Shown here piece by piece: positions 23,529 through 36,280 of a stretch of DNA of 64,000 nucleotides. Below the pieces are notes generated by a model. It had not been told where the DNA came from. It worked only from the letters and a program-made list of their open reading frames with translations, and searched no databases. The stretch's first letter is position 1; each line of letters opens with the position of its first letter. Made by a program: the position numbers and the translations under genes. The stretch spans positions 62,001 to 126,000 of the forward strand of contig NW_026089509.1 of NCBI RefSeq assembly GCF_933775445.1, in the 5' to 3' direction. Source of the stretch: Argentina anserina (Eukaryota > Streptophyta > Magnoliopsida > Rosales > Rosaceae).

Positions 23529-26500
23529 GTGGGAGTGTGTTTCTTTCAAACTGAGTATCTTTACGTCGTTTGCGTATCTTTACTATTCCAATTGTGTATC
23601 TTTACATCGTTTGCGTATCTTTACTATTCCAATTGTGTATCTTTTCATTTCTCGTTTGAGTATCTTTCTGTAAGGCTTCTGATGCGAGTTTCTATTGAAT
23701 TTGAGAGTTTTGCAAGTGTGGGAGTGTGTTTCTTTCAAACTGAGTATCTTTACATCGTTTGCGTATCTTTACTATTCCAATTTTGTATCTTTTCATTTCT
23801 CGTTTGAGTATCTTTCTGTAAGGCTTTCTGATGCGAGTTTCTATTGAATTTGAGAGTTTTGCAACTGTGGGAGTGTGTTTCTTTCAAACTGAGTATCTTT
23901 ACATCGTTTGCGTATCTTTACTATTCCAATTGTGTATCTTTACATCGTTTGCGTATCTTTACTATTCCAATTGTGTATCTTTTCATTTCTCGTTTGAGTA
24001 TCTTTCTGTAAGGCTTCTGATGCGAGTTTCTATTGAATTTGAGAGTTTTGCAAGTGTGGGAGTGTGTTTCTTTCAAACTGAGTATCTTTACATCGTTTGC
24101 GTATCTTTACTATTCCAATTGTGTATTTTTACATCGTTTGCGTATCTTTTCTATTCCAATTGTGTATCTTTTCATTTCTCGTTTAAGTATCTTTATGTAT
24201 GGCTTCTGATGCGAGTTTCTATTGTATTTGAGAGTTTTGCAAGTGTGGGAGTGTGTTTCTTTCAAACTGAGTATCTTTACATCGTTTGCATATCTTTACT
24301 ATTCCAATTGTGTATCTTTACATCGTTTGCGTATCTTTACTATTCCAATTGTGTATCTTTTCATTTCTCGTTTCAGTGTCTTTCTGTAAGGCTTTCTGAT
24401 GCGAGTTTCTATTGAATTTGAGAGTTTTGCAAGTGTGGGAGTGTGTTTCATTGAAACTGAGTATCTTTACGTCGTTTGCGTATCTTTACTATTCCAATTG
24501 TGTATCTTACCATCGTTTGCGTATCTTTACTATTCCAATTGTGTATCTTTTCATTTCTCGTTTCAGTGTCTTTCTGTAAGGCTTTCTGATGCGAGTTTCT
24601 ATTGAATTTGAGAGTTTTGCAAGTGTGGGAGTGTGTTTCTTTCAAACTGAGTATCTTTACGTCGTTTGCGTATCTTTACTATTCCAATTGTGTATCTTTA
24701 CATCGTTTGCGTGTCTTTACTATTCCAATTGTGTATCTTTACATCGTTTGCGTATCTTTACTGTTCCAATTGTGTATCTTTTCATTTCTCGTTTCAGTGT
24801 CTTTCTGTAAGGCTTTCTGATGCGAGTTTCTATTGAATTTGAGGGTTTTGCAAGTGTGGGAGTGTGTTTCTTTCAAACTGAGTATCTTTACATCGTTTGC
24901 GTATCTTTACTATTCCAATTGTGTATTTTTACATCGTTTGCGTATCTTTTCTATTCCAATTGTGTATCTTTTCATTTCTCGTTTAAGTATCTTTATGTAT
25001 GGCTTCTGATGCGAGTTTCTATTGTATTTGAGAGTTTTGCAAGTGTGGGAGTGTGTTTCTTTCAAACTGAGTATCTTTACATCGTTTGCATATCTTTACT
25101 ATTCCAATTGTGTATCTTTACATCGTTTGCGTATCTTTACTATTCCAATTGTGTATCTTTTCATTTCTCGTTTCAGTGTCTTTCTGTAAGGCTTTCTGAT
25201 GCGAGTTTCTATTGAATTTGAGAGTTTTGCAAGTGTGGGAGTGTGTTTCTTTCAAACTGAGTATCTTTACGTCGTTTGCGTATCTTTACTATTCCAATTG
25301 TGTATCTTTACATCGTTTGCGTGTCTTTACTATTCCAATTGTGTATCTTTACATCGTTTGCGTATCTTTACTGTTCCAATTGTGTATCTTTTCATTTCTC
25401 GTTTCAGTGTCTTTCTGTAAGGCTTTCTGATGCGAGTTTCTATTGAATTTGAGGGTTTTGCAAGTGTGGGAGTGTGTTTCTTTCAAACTGAGTATCTTTA
25501 CATCGTTTGCGTATCTTTACTATTCCAATTGTGTATCTTTACATCGTTTGCGTATCTTTACTATTCCAATTGTGTATCTTTTCATTTCTCGTATCAGTGT
25601 CTTTCTGTAAGGCTTTCTGATTCGAGTTTCTATTGAATTTGAGAGTTTTGCAAGTGTGGGAGTGTGTTTCTTTCAAACTGAGTATCTTTACGTCGTTTGC
25701 GTATCTTTACTATTCCAATTGTGTATCTTTACATCGTTTGCGTATCTTTACTATTCCAATTGTGTATCTTGTCATTTCTCGTTTGAGTATCTTTCTGTAA
25801 GGCTTCTGATGCGAGTTTCTATTGAATTTGAGAGTTTTGCAAGTGTGGGAGTGTGTTTCTTTCAAACTGAGTATCTTTACATCGTTTGCGTATCTTTACT
25901 ATTCCAATTTTGTATCTTTTCATTTCTCGTTTGAGTATCTTTCTGTAAGGCTTTCTGATGCGAGTTTCTATTCAATTTGAGAGTTTTGCAACTGTGGGAG
26001 TGTGTTTCTTTCAAACTGAGTATCTTTACATCGTTTGCGTATCTTTACTATTCCAATTGTGTATCTTTACATCGTTTGCGTATCTTTACTATTCCAATTG
26101 TGTATCTTTTCATTTCTCGTTTGAGTATCTTTCTGTAAGGCTTCTGATGCGAGTTTCTATTGAATTTGAGAGTTTTGCAAGTGTGGGAGTGTGTTTCTTT
26201 CAAACTGAGTATCTTTACATCGTTTGCGTATCTTTACTATTCCAATTGTGTATTTTTACATCGTTTGCGTATCTTTTCTATTCCAATTGTGTATCTTTTC
26301 ATTTCTCGTTTAAGTATCTTTATGTATGGCTTCTGATGCGAGTTTCTATTGTATTTGAGAGTTTTGCAAGTGTGGGAGTGTGTTTCTTTCAAACTGAGTA
26401 TCTTTACATCGTTTGCATATCTTTACTATTCCAATTGTGTATCTTTACATCGTTTGCGTATCTTTACTATTCCAATTGTGTATCTTTTCATTTCTCGTTT

Positions 26501-26897
26501 CAGTGTCTTTCTGTAAGGCTTTCTGATGCGAGTTTCTATTGAATTTGAGAGTTTTGCAAGTGTGGGAGTGTGTTTCATTGAAACTGAGTATCTTTACGTC
26601 GTTTGCGTATCTTTACTATTCCAATTGTGTATCTTACCATCGTTTGCGTATCTTTACTATTCCAATTGTGTATCTTTTCATTTCTCGTTTCAGTGTCTTT
26701 CTGTAAGGCTTTCTGATGCGAGTTTCTATTGAATTTGAGAGTTTTGCAAGTGTGGGAGTGTGTTTCTTTCAAACTGAGTATCTTTACGTCGTTTGCGTAT
26801 CTTTACTATTCCAATTGTGTATCTTTACATCGTTTGCGTGTCTTTACTATTCCAATTGTGTATCTTTACATCGTTTGCGTATCTTTACTATTCCAAT
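23529..26897 (+). repeat. 2,127-bp duplication with nested 610-bp repeat in segment 2
   Basis: Starts at 23,529, 23,831, 24,399 and 24,589 recur at 25,656, 25,958, 26,526 and 26,716 (offset 2,127). Between them, the block at 24,589-24,9xx is repeated at 25,199-25,5xx (offset 610) and shares the private GTGTCTTTACTATTCC, CTGTTCCAATTG and GAGGGTTTTGC variants. The outer copies differ by single bases, such as TTCAATTTG near 25,972. Confidence 0.8.
24589..24819 (+). repeat. Three-subrepeat (231-bp) satellite monomer
   Basis: Example of the long class with three copies of the 41-bp unit TATCTTTACATCGTTTGCGT + ATCTTTACTATTCCAATTGTG. Its spacing to the next monomer start at 24,820 is 231 bp, which is 190 plus 41. 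This class is frequent in all three segments (for example 11,070-11,300, 39,180-39,410 and 57,670-57,900). Because 41 is not a multiple of 3, it shifts the incidental reading frame and argues against coding function. Confidence 0.9.
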
Positions 26898-28903
26898 TGT
26901 GTATCTTTTCATTTCTCGTATCAGTGTCTTTCTGTAAGGCTTTCTGATTCGAGTTTCTATTGAATTTGAGAGTTTTGCAAGTGTGGGAGTGTGTTTCTTT
27001 CAAACTGAGTATCTTTACGTCGTTTGCGTATCTTTACTATTCCAATTGTGTATATTTACATCGTTTGCGTATCTTTACTATTCCAATTGTGTATCTTTTC
27101 ATTTCTCGTTTGAGTATCTTTCTGTAAGGCTTTCTGATGCGAGTTTCTATTGAATTTGTGAGTTTTGCAAGTGTGGGAGTGTGTTTCTTTCAAACTGAGT
27201 ATCTTTACGTCGTTTGCGTACCAATTGTGTATCTTTACATCGTTTGCGTATCTTTACTATTCCAATTGTGTATCTTTACATCGTTTGCGTATCTTTACTA
27301 CTCCAATTGTGTACCTTTTCATTTTTCGTTTAAGTATCTTTCTGTATGGCTTCTGATGCGAGTTTCTATTGTATTTGAGAGTTTTGCAAGTGTGGGAGTG
27401 TGTTTCTTTCAAACTGAGTATCTTTACATCGTTTGCGTATCTTTACTATTCCAATTGTGTATCTTTACATCGTTTGCGTATCTTTACTATTCCAATTGTG
27501 TATCTTTTCATTTCTCGTTTGAGTATCTTTCTGTAAGGCTTTCTGATGCGAGTTTCTATTGAATTTGAGAGTTTTGCAAGTGTGGGAGTGTGTTTCTTTC
27601 AAACTGAGTATCTTTACATCGTTTGCGTATCTTTACTATTCCAATTTTGTATCTTTTCATTTCTCGTTTGAGTATCTTTCTGTAAGGCTTTCTGATGCGA
27701 GTTTCTATTGAATTTGAGAGTTTTGCAACTGTGGGAGTGTGTTTCTTTCAAACTGAGTATCTTTACATCGTTTGCGTATCTTTACTATTCCAATTGTGTA
27801 TCTTTACATCGTTTGCGTATCTTTACTATTCCAATTGTGTATCTTTTCATTTCTCGTTTGAGTATCTTTCTGTAAGGCTTCTGATGCGAGTTTCTATTGA
27901 ATTTGAGAGTTTTGCAAGTGTGTGAGTGTGTTTCTTTCAAACTGAGTATCTTTACATCGTTTGCGTATCTTTACTATTCCAATTGTGTATCTTTACATCG
28001 TTTGCGTATCTTTACTATTCCAATTGTGTATCTTTTCATTTCTCGTTTCAGTGTCTTTCTGTAAGGCTTTCTGATGCGAGTTTCTATTGAATTTGAGAGT
28101 TTTGCAAGTGTGGGAGTGTGTTTCATTGAAACTGAGTATCTTTACGTCGTTTGCGTATCTTTACTATTCCAATTGTGTATCTTACCATCGTTTGCGTATC
28201 TTTACTATTCCAATTGTGTATCTTTTCATTTCTCGTTTCAGTGTCTTTCTGTAAGGCTTTCTGATGCGAGTTTCTATTGAATTTGAGAGTTTTGCAAGTG
28301 TGGGAGTGTGTTTCTTTCAAACTGAGTATCTGTACGTCGTTTGCGTATCTTTACTATTCCAATTGTGTATCTTTACATCGTTTGCGTATCTTTACTATAT
28401 CAATTGTGTATCTTTACATCGTTTGCGTATCTTTACTATTCCAATTGTGTATCTTTTCATTTCTCGTATCAGTGTCTTTCTGTAAGGCTTTCTGATTCGA
28501 GTTTCTATTGAATTTGAGAGTTTTGCAAGTGTGGGAGTGTGTTTCTTTCAAACTGAGTATCTTTACGTCGTTTGCGTATCTTTACTATTCCAATTGTGTA
28601 TCTTTACATCGTTTGCGTATCTTTACTATTCCAATTGTGTATCTTTTCATTTCTCGTTTGAGTATCTTTCTGTAAGGCTTCTGATGCGAGTTTCTATTGA
28701 ATTTGTGAGTTTTGCAAGTGTGGGAGTGTGTTTCTTTCAAACTGAGTATCTTTACGTCGTTTGCGTACCAATTGTGTATCTTTACATCGTTTGCGTATCT
28801 TTACTATTCCAATTGTGTATCTTTACATCGTTTGCGTATCTTTACTATTCCAATTGTGTATCTTTTCATTTCTCGTTTCAGTGTCTTTCTGTAAGGCTTT
28901 CTG

Positions 28904-31020
28904 ATGCGAGTTTCTATTGAATATGAGAGTTTTGCAAGTGTGGGAGTGTGTTTCATTGAAACTGAGTATCTTTACGTCGTTTGCGTATCTTTACTATTCC
29001 AATTGTGTATCTTACCATCGTTTGCGTATCTTTACTATTCCAATTGTGTATCTTTTCATTTCTCGTTTCAGTGTCTTTCTGTAAGGCTTTCTGATGCGAG
29101 TTTCTATTGACTTTCAGAGTTTTGCAAGTGTGGGAGTGTGTTTCTTTCAAACTGAGTATCTTTACGTCGTTTGCGTATCTTTACTATTCCAATTGTGTAT
29201 CTTTACATCGTTTGTGTATCTTTACTATTCCAATTGTGTATCTTTACATCGTTTGCGTATCTTTACTATTCCAATTGTGTATCTTTACATCGTTTGCATA
29301 TCTTTACTATTCCAATTGTGTATCTTTTCATTTCTCGTATCAGTGTCTTTCTGTAAGGCTTTCTGATTCGAGTTTCTATTGAATTTGAGAGTTTTGCAAG
29401 TGTGGGAGTGTGTTTCTTTCAAACTGAGTATCTTTACGTCGTTTGCGTATCTTTACTATTCCAATTGTGTATCTTTACATCGTTTGCGTATCTTTACTAT
29501 TCCAATTGTGTATCTTTACATCGTTTGCGTATCTTTACTATTCCAATTGTGTATCTTTTCATTTCTCGTTTCAGTATCTTTCTGTAAGGCTTTCTGATGC
29601 GAGTTTCTATTGAATTTGAGAGTTTTGCAAGTGTGGGAGTGTGTTTCTTTCAAACTGAGTATCTTTACATCGTTTGCGTATCTTTACTATTCCAATTGTG
29701 TATCTTTACAAAGTTTGCGTATCTTTACTATTCCAATTGTGTATCTTTTCATTACTCGTTTAAGTATCTTTCTGTATGGCTTCTGATGCGAGTTTCTATT
29801 GTATTTGAGAGTTTTACAAGTGTGGGAGTGTGTTTCTTTCAAACTGAGTATCTTTACATCGTTTGCGTATCTTTACTATTCCAATTGTGTATCTTTACAT
29901 CGTTTGCGTATCTTTACTATTCCAATTGTGTATCTTTTCATTTCTCGTTTCAGTGTCTTTCTGTAAGGCTTTCTGATGCGAGTTTCTATTGAATATGAGA
30001 GTTTTGCAAGTGTGGGAGTGTGTTTCATTGAAACTGAGTATCTTTACGTCGTTTGCGTATCTTTACTATTCCAATTGTGTATCTTACCATCGTTTGCGTA
30101 TCTTTACTATTCCAATTGTGTATCTTTTCATTTCTCGTTTCAGTGTCTTTCTGTAAGGCTTTCTGATGCGAGTTTCTATTGACTTTCAGAGTTTTGCAAG
30201 TGTGGGAGTGTGTTTCTTTCAAACTGAGTATCTTTACGTCGTTTGCGTATCTTTACTATTCCAATTGTGTATCTTTACATCGTTTGCGTATCTTTACTAT
30301 TCCAATTGTGTATCTTTACATCGTTTGCGTATCTTTACTATTCCAATTGTGTATCTTTACATCGTTTGCATATCTTTACTATTCCAATTGTGTATCTTTT
30401 CATTTCTCGTATCAGTGTCTTTCTGTAAGGCTTTCTGATTCGAGTTTCTATTGAATTTGAGAGTTTTGCAAGTGTGGGAGTGTGTTTCTTTCAAACTGAG
30501 TATCTTTACGTCGTTTGCGTATCTTTACTATTCCAATTGTGTATCTTTACATCGTTTGCGTATCTTTACTATTCCAATTGTGTATCTTTACATCGTTTGC
30601 GTATCTTTACTATTCCAATTGTGTATCTTTTCATTTCTCGTTTCAGTATCTTTCTGTAAGGCTTTCTGATGCGAGTTTCTATTGAATTTGAGAGTTTTGC
30701 AAGTGTGGGAGTGTGTTTCTTTCAAACTGAGTATCTTTACATCGTTTGCGTATCTTTACTATTCCAATTGTGTATCTTTACAAAGTTTGCGTATCTTTAC
30801 TATTCCAATTGTGTATCTTTTCATTACTCGTTTAAGTATCTTTCTGTATGGCTTCTGATGCGAGTTTCTATTGTATTTGAGAGTTTTACAAGTGTGGGAG
30901 TGTGTTTCTTTCAAACTGAGTATCTTTACATCGTTTGCGTATCTTTACTATTCCAATTGTGTATCTTTACATCGTTTGCGTATCTTTACTATTCCAATTG
31001 TGTATCTTTTCATTTCTCGT
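28904..31020 (+). repeat. 1,072-bp tandem duplication in segment 2
   Basis: Two adjacent copies start at 28,904 and 29,976. Shared private changes include GAATATGAGAG, GACTTTCAGAG, TTTACAAAGTTTGCG and GAGTTTTACAAGTG, in the same order. A CGTTTGTGTATC change at about 29,212 is present only in the first copy. The duplication ends where one copy has the TTTCAGTG tail and the other TTTGAGTA. Confidence 0.85.
29094..29365 (+). repeat. Four-subrepeat (272-bp) satellite monomer
   Basis: The longest subrepeat expansion I could place: four copies of the 41-bp unit, giving 272 bp (190 plus 82). It recurs at 30,166-30,437 and 32,447-32,718, carried by the 1,072-bp and 2,281-bp duplications. All three copies share GACTTTCAGAG in place of GAATTTGAGAG, so they descend from one founder. 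A separate four-unit monomer starts at 31,766. Confidence 0.88.
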
Positions 31021-34000
31021 TTGAGTATCTTTCTGTAAGGCTTTCTGATGCGAGTTTCTATTGAATTTGAGAGTTTTGCAAGTGTGGGAGTGTGTTTCTT
31101 TCAAACTGAGTATCTTTACATCGTTTGCGTATCTTTACTATTCCAATTTTGTATCTTTTCATTTCTCGTTTGAGTATCTTTCTGTAAGGCTTTCTGATGC
31201 GAGTTTCTATTGAATTTGAGAGTTTTGCAACTGTGGGAGTGTGTTTCTTTCAAACTGAGTATCTTTACATCGTTTGCGTATCTTTACTATTCCAATTGTG
31301 TATCTTTACATCGTTTGCGTATCTTTACTATTCCAATTGTGTATCTTTTCATTTCTCGTTTGAGTATCTTTCTGTAAGGCTTCTGATGCGAGTTTCTATT
31401 GAATTTGAGAGTTTTGCAAGTGTGGGAGTGTGTTTCTTTCAAACTGAGTATCTTTACATCGTTTGCGTATCTTTACTATTCCAATTGTGTATCTTTACAT
31501 CGTTTGCGTATCTTTACTATTCCAATTGTGTATCTTTTCATTTCTCGTTTCAGTGTCTTTCTGTAAGGCTTTCTGATGCGAGTTTCTATTGAATTTGAGA
31601 GTTTTGCAAGTGTGGGAGTGTGTTTCATTGAAACTGAGTATCTTTACGTCGTTTGCGTATCTTTACTATTCCAATTGTGTATCTTACCATCGTTTGCGTA
31701 TCTTTACTATTCCAATTGTGTATCTTTTCATTTCTCGTTTCAGTGTCTTTCTGTAAGGCTTTCTGATGCGAGTTTCTATTGAATTTGAGAGTTTTGCAAG
31801 TGTGGGAGTGTGTTTCTTTCAAACTGAGTATCTGTACGTCGTTTGCGTATCTTTACTATTCCAATTGTGTATCTTTACATCGTTTGCGTATCTTTACTAT
31901 ATCAATTGTGTATCTTTACATCGTTTGCGTATCTTTACTATTCCAATTGTGTATCTTTACATCGTTTGCGTATCTTTACTATTCCAATTGTGTATCTTTT
32001 CATTTCTCGTTTGAGTATCTTTCTGTAAGGCTTCTGATGCGAGTTTCTATTGAATTTGTGAGTTTTGCAAGTGTGGGAGTGTGTTTCTTTCAAACTGAGT
32101 ATCTTTACGTCGTTTGCGTACCAATTGTGTATCTTTACATCGTTTGCGTATCTTTACTATTCCAATTGTGTATCTTTACATCGTTTGCGTATCTTTACTA
32201 TTCCAATTGTGTATCTTTTCATTTCTCGTTTCAGTGTCTTTCTGTAAGGCTTTCTGATGCGAGTTTCTATTGAATATGAGAGTTTTGCAAGTGTGGGAGT
32301 GTGTTTCATTGAAACTGAGTATCTTTACGTCGTTTGCGTATCTTTACTATTCCAATTGTGTATCTTACCATCGTTTGCGTATCTTTACTATTCCAATTGT
32401 GTATCTTTTCATTTCTCGTTTCAGTGTCTTTCTGTAAGGCTTTCTGATGCGAGTTTCTATTGACTTTCAGAGTTTTGCAAGTGTGGGAGTGTGTTTCTTT
32501 CAAACTGAGTATCTTTACGTCGTTTGCGTATCTTTACTATTCCAATTGTGTATCTTTACATCGTTTGCGTATCTTTACTATTCCAATTGTGTATCTTTAC
32601 ATCGTTTGCGTATCTTTACTATTCCAATTGTGTATCTTTACATCGTTTGCATATCTTTACTATTCCAATTGTGTATCTTTTCATTTCTCGTATCAGTGTC
32701 TTTCTGTAAGGCTTTCTGATTCGAGTTTCTATTGAATTTGAGAGTTTTGCAAGTGTGGGAGTGTGTTTCTTTCAAACTGAGTATCTTTACGTCGTTTGCG
32801 TATCTTTACTATTCCAATTGTGTATCTTTACATCGTTTGCGTATCTTTACTATTCCAATTGTGTATCTTTACATCGTTTGCGTATCTTTACTATTCCAAT
32901 TGTGTATCTTTTCATTTCTCGTTTCAGTATCTTTCTGTAAGGCTTTCTGATGCGAGTTTCTATTGAATTTGAGAGTTTTGCAAGTGTGGGAGTGTGTTTC
33001 TTTCAAACTGAGTATCTTTACGTCGTTTGCGTATCTTTACTATTCCAATTGTGTATCTTTACAAAGTTTGCGTATCTTTACTATTCCAATTGTGTATCTT
33101 TTCATTACTCGTTTAAGTATCTTTCTGTATGGCTTCTGATGCGAGTTTCTATTGTATTTGAGAGTTTTACAAGTGTGGGAGTGTGTTTCTTTCAAACTGA
33201 GTATCTTTACATCGTTTGCGTATCTTTACTATTCCAATTGTGTATCTTTACATCGTTTGCGTATCTTTACTATTCCAATTGTGTATCTTTTCATTTCTCG
33301 TTTGAGTATCTTTCTGTAAGGCTTTCTGATGCGAGTTTCTATTGAATTTGAGAGTTTTGCAAGTGTGGGAGTGTGTTTCTTTCAAACTGAGTATCTTTAC
33401 ATCGTTTGCGTATCTTTACTATTCCAATTTTGTATCTTTTCATTTCTCGTTTGAGTATCTTTCTGTAAGGCTTTCTGATGCGAGTTTCTATTGAATTTGA
33501 GAGTTTTGCAACTGTGGGAGTGTGTTTCTTTCAAACTGAGTATCTTTACATCGTTTGCGTATCTTTACTATTCCAATTGTGTATCTTTACATCGTTTGCG
33601 TATCTTTACTATTCCAATTGTGTATCTTTTCATTTCTCGTTTGAGTATCTTTCTGTAAGGCTTCTGATGCGAGTTTCTATTGAATTTGAGAGTTTTGCAA
33701 GTGTGGGAGTGTGTTTCTTTCAAACTGAGTATCTTTACATCGTTTGCGTATCTTTACTATTCCAATTGTGTATCTTTACATCGTTTGCGTATCTTTACTA
33801 TTCCAATTGTGTATCTTTTCATTTCTCGTTTCAGTGTCTTTCTGTAAGGCTTTCTGATGCGAGTTTCTATTGAATTTGAGAGTTTTGCAAGTGTGGGAGT
33901 GTGTTTCATTGAAACTGAGTATCTTTACGTCGTTTGCGTATCTTTACTATTCCAATTGTGTATCTTACCATCGTTTGCGTATCTTTACTATTCCAATTGT

Positions 34001-34240
34001 GTATCTTTTCATTTCTCGTTTCAGTGTCTTTCTGTAAGGCTTTCTGATGCGAGTTTCTATTGAATTTGAGAGTTTTGCAAGTGTGGGAGTGTGTTTCTTT
34101 CAAACTGAGTATCTGTACGTCGTTTGCGTATCTTTACTATTCCAATTGTGTATCTTTACATCGTTTGCGTATCTTTACTATATCAATTGTGTATCTTTAC
34201 ATCGTTTGCGTATCTTTACTATTCCAATTGTGTATCTTTT
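29976..34240 (+). repeat. 2,281-bp tandem duplication in segment 2
   Basis: Starts at 29,976, 30,166, 30,669, 31,197, 31,576 and 31,766 recur at 32,257, 32,447, 32,950, 33,478, 33,857 and 34,047 at an offset of 2,281 bp. This includes the four-subrepeat monomer and the CTATATCAATTG variant. It overlaps the 1,072-bp duplication, so the two events happened one after the other. Confidence 0.85.
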
Positions 34241-35324
34241 CATTTCTCGTATCAGTGTCTTTCTGTAAGGCTTTCTGATTCGAGTTTCTATTGAATTTGA
34301 GAGTTTTGCAAGTGTGGGAGTGTGTTTCTTTCAAACTGAGTATCTTTACGTCGTTTGCGTATCTTTACTATTCCAATTGTGTATCTTTACATCGTTTGCG
34401 TATCTTTACTATTCCAATTGTGTATCTTTTCATTTCTCGTTTGAGTATCTTTCTGTAAAGCTTCTGATGCGAGTTTCTATTGAATTTGTGAGTTTTGCAA
34501 GTGTGGGAGTGTGTTTCTTTCAAACTGAGTATCTTTACGTCGTTTGCGTACCAATTGTGTATCTTTACATCGTTTGCGTATCTTTACTATTCCAATTGTG
34601 TATCTTTACATCGTTTGCGTATCTTTACTATTCTAATTGTGTATCTTTTCATTTCTCGTTTCAGTGTCTTTCTGTAAGGCTTTCTGATGCGAGTTTCTAT
34701 TGACTTTGAGAGTTTTGCAAGTGTGGGAGTGTGTTTCTTTCAAACTGAGTATCTTTACGTTGTTTGCGTATCTTTACTATTCCAATTGTGTATCTTTACA
34801 TCGTTTGCGTATCTTTACTATTCCAATTGTGTATCTTTACATCGTTTGCATATCTTTACTATTCCAATTGTGTATCTTTTCATTTCTCGTATCAGTGTCT
34901 TTCTGTAAGGCTTTCTGATTCGAGTTTCTATTGAATTTGAGAGTTTTGCAAGTGTGGGAGTGTGTTTCTTTCAAACTGAGTATCTTTACGTCGTTTGCGT
35001 ATCTTTATGTAATAACCCCAATTTTTCAAAACGATATTTGGTTGAATTAAATTCTATTAAGTTGTGAAGTTGATTTAAACCGAATACGATTACTTGCAAA
35101 CGTTACGAAACGGGAACGGAAACGTTCCGAGAACGTTTAATAAGAAAACGTTACGTTTCCGAACGAATTTATCGACTTTTATTTCGTCGCTCGGTTGTGA
35201 AAACTTTCTTCACGAAAGTTGTAGAGCACGTCGATACGAATTCGTGGATATGTGACGCGTTCTAATCGGACGACGTACGTAAAAGTTATTAACGTCGGAA
35301 GTTAGTTTCCGATTTGGAAACTAG

Positions 35325-35332
35325 TATAAATA
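35325..35332 (+). promoter_or_regulatory. TATA box in the second LTR
   Basis: TATAAATA in CTAGTATAAATAGAATG, followed about 25-30 bases later by GATTAGGGTTTCC and then a C/T-rich leader. Good plant core-promoter context. The transcript would run + strand through the LTR and leader stub into satellite segment 3. Confidence 0.7.
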
Positions 35333-35409
35333 GAATGATTTAGAGATTAGGGTTTCCATTTCAGGAAAACCCATTCTCTCACTCTCTCCAAACAGCCGCC
35401 CCCCTTTTT

Positions 35410-35428
35410 CTCTCTCTCTCTCTCTCTC
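35410..35428 (+). repeat. CT microsatellite in LTR leader
   Basis: A run of about nine CT units within a wider pyrimidine-rich stretch (35,375-35,465) just downstream of the presumed transcription start. Y-rich tracts near plant promoters are common. No further role is visible. Confidence 0.8.
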
Positions 35429-35883
35429 GGCTCTCTCTCCTTCCCCCGACTCCCCCTTCTTCAAGAAATTCCACCAAGACCGGACGAACTCCGGCTCCGT
35501 GCTGCTCACCGCCGGTCGCTGCTCCACCACAACACGTCTGCATCCTTCCCGAAGCAAGACGCGCCTTCCTTCGTCGCGGTGGATCGACACCGAGCCTTCC
35601 CCCCTCCGAAAACTCCATTGCCGACGATCTCCTCATCCAGGTGGTTGTGTACTACACCGCTCCTCCCTACGGCATCACGAGTTCCCCCTCGCCAAAACCC
35701 AAGCTCGCCACACCGCCCCTCACCCGAGCCGAGCACTGCCGATCCGACAAGCTTCGGTGCATCCAAGAGTTTGATTAGGTGAGTTTTACGTTTGTTTGGT
35801 TGTGTTGATGGGTTGTTGAAATTTTTGGAATCGAATTGGAGTGATTTTGGAGAAGATCGGAGGAAGGAGGGTATGGTAGACAC

Positions 35884-35900
35884 CGCCGCCTTAGGCGGCG
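35884..35900 (+). other. GC-rich perfect hairpin CGCCGCC-TTA-GGCGGCG
   Basis: A seven-base-pair GC-only stem with a 3-base loop, in the GC-rich leader of the second LTR. It could fold strongly in RNA. Function unknown. Confidence 0.6.
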
Positions 35901-36280
35901 CGTGTGGGAGTGTGTAAGAGTCTAGGAGCGGCATGAGGCAGTGGAGGAGGAAGGGAAAAGAAAAGGGAGTGATTTTGGGCCGGGGTGGCGTCACACGCGC
36001 CGTGGGTGGCTTCGGCGAGTGAGCCCCACGCGCCGCCTGCCGGCGGGTGGCGCGTGTGCCCCACGCGCCGCCACGTGCGGTGGTGTGAAAATATTTTCCG
36101 ATAGGGGTATTTTGGTAATTTACTGAAATGTAAATGTAAATTTTATTTACTGCGGTAAATGTAATTAAATTTTACCTTCGGTAAATGTAATTATAAATTA
36201 CTTTCAGTAAATGTAAAAAGTAATTTGTAAAAGGGTAATTTAGTAAATTTTATTTACTGAGTTGTATTTACATTTAAATC

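Larger units (their letters stand above)
21590..35007 (+). repeat. Satellite array segment 2 (189/190-bp monomer)
   Basis: Continuation of the same array after the LTR insertion. The flank resumes at AAGTGTGGGAGTGTG, exactly the phase expected after the left flank ...GCAAGTG, so segments 1 and 2 were contiguous before the insertion. This segment has marker monomers not seen in segment 1. One type carries TTTCATTGAAACTGAG together with TATCTTACCATCG (first at about 24,399, then 26,526, 28,074, 28,904, 29,976, 31,576, 32,257 and 33,857). Another carries GCAACTGTGGG (23,032, 23,831, 25,958, 27,695, 31,197, 33,478). Monomers with three and four 41-bp subrepeats are common. The segment ends at 35,007 inside a subrepeat (...GCGTATCTTTA), where a second LTR begins. 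Confidence 0.98.

Noticed and set aside
24448..24645. Repeated 65-codon minus-strand frames in the satellite
   Set aside because: They appear wherever the TTTCATTGAAAC marker monomer occurs and are copies of the same repeat. There is no independent evidence of coding.
35335..35352. Telomere-like GATTAGGGTTT
   Set aside because: A single short match in LTR leader sequence. No tandem TTTAGGG units anywhere.
35506..35994. 162-codon minus-strand frame in the GC-rich part of the second LTR, with other frames overlapping it on both strands
   Set aside because: High GC content lowers stop frequency. Several overlapping frames are open at once, low-complexity Pro/Ser/Arg content dominates, and the region lies in the leader of an LTR. 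No domain is recognisable.
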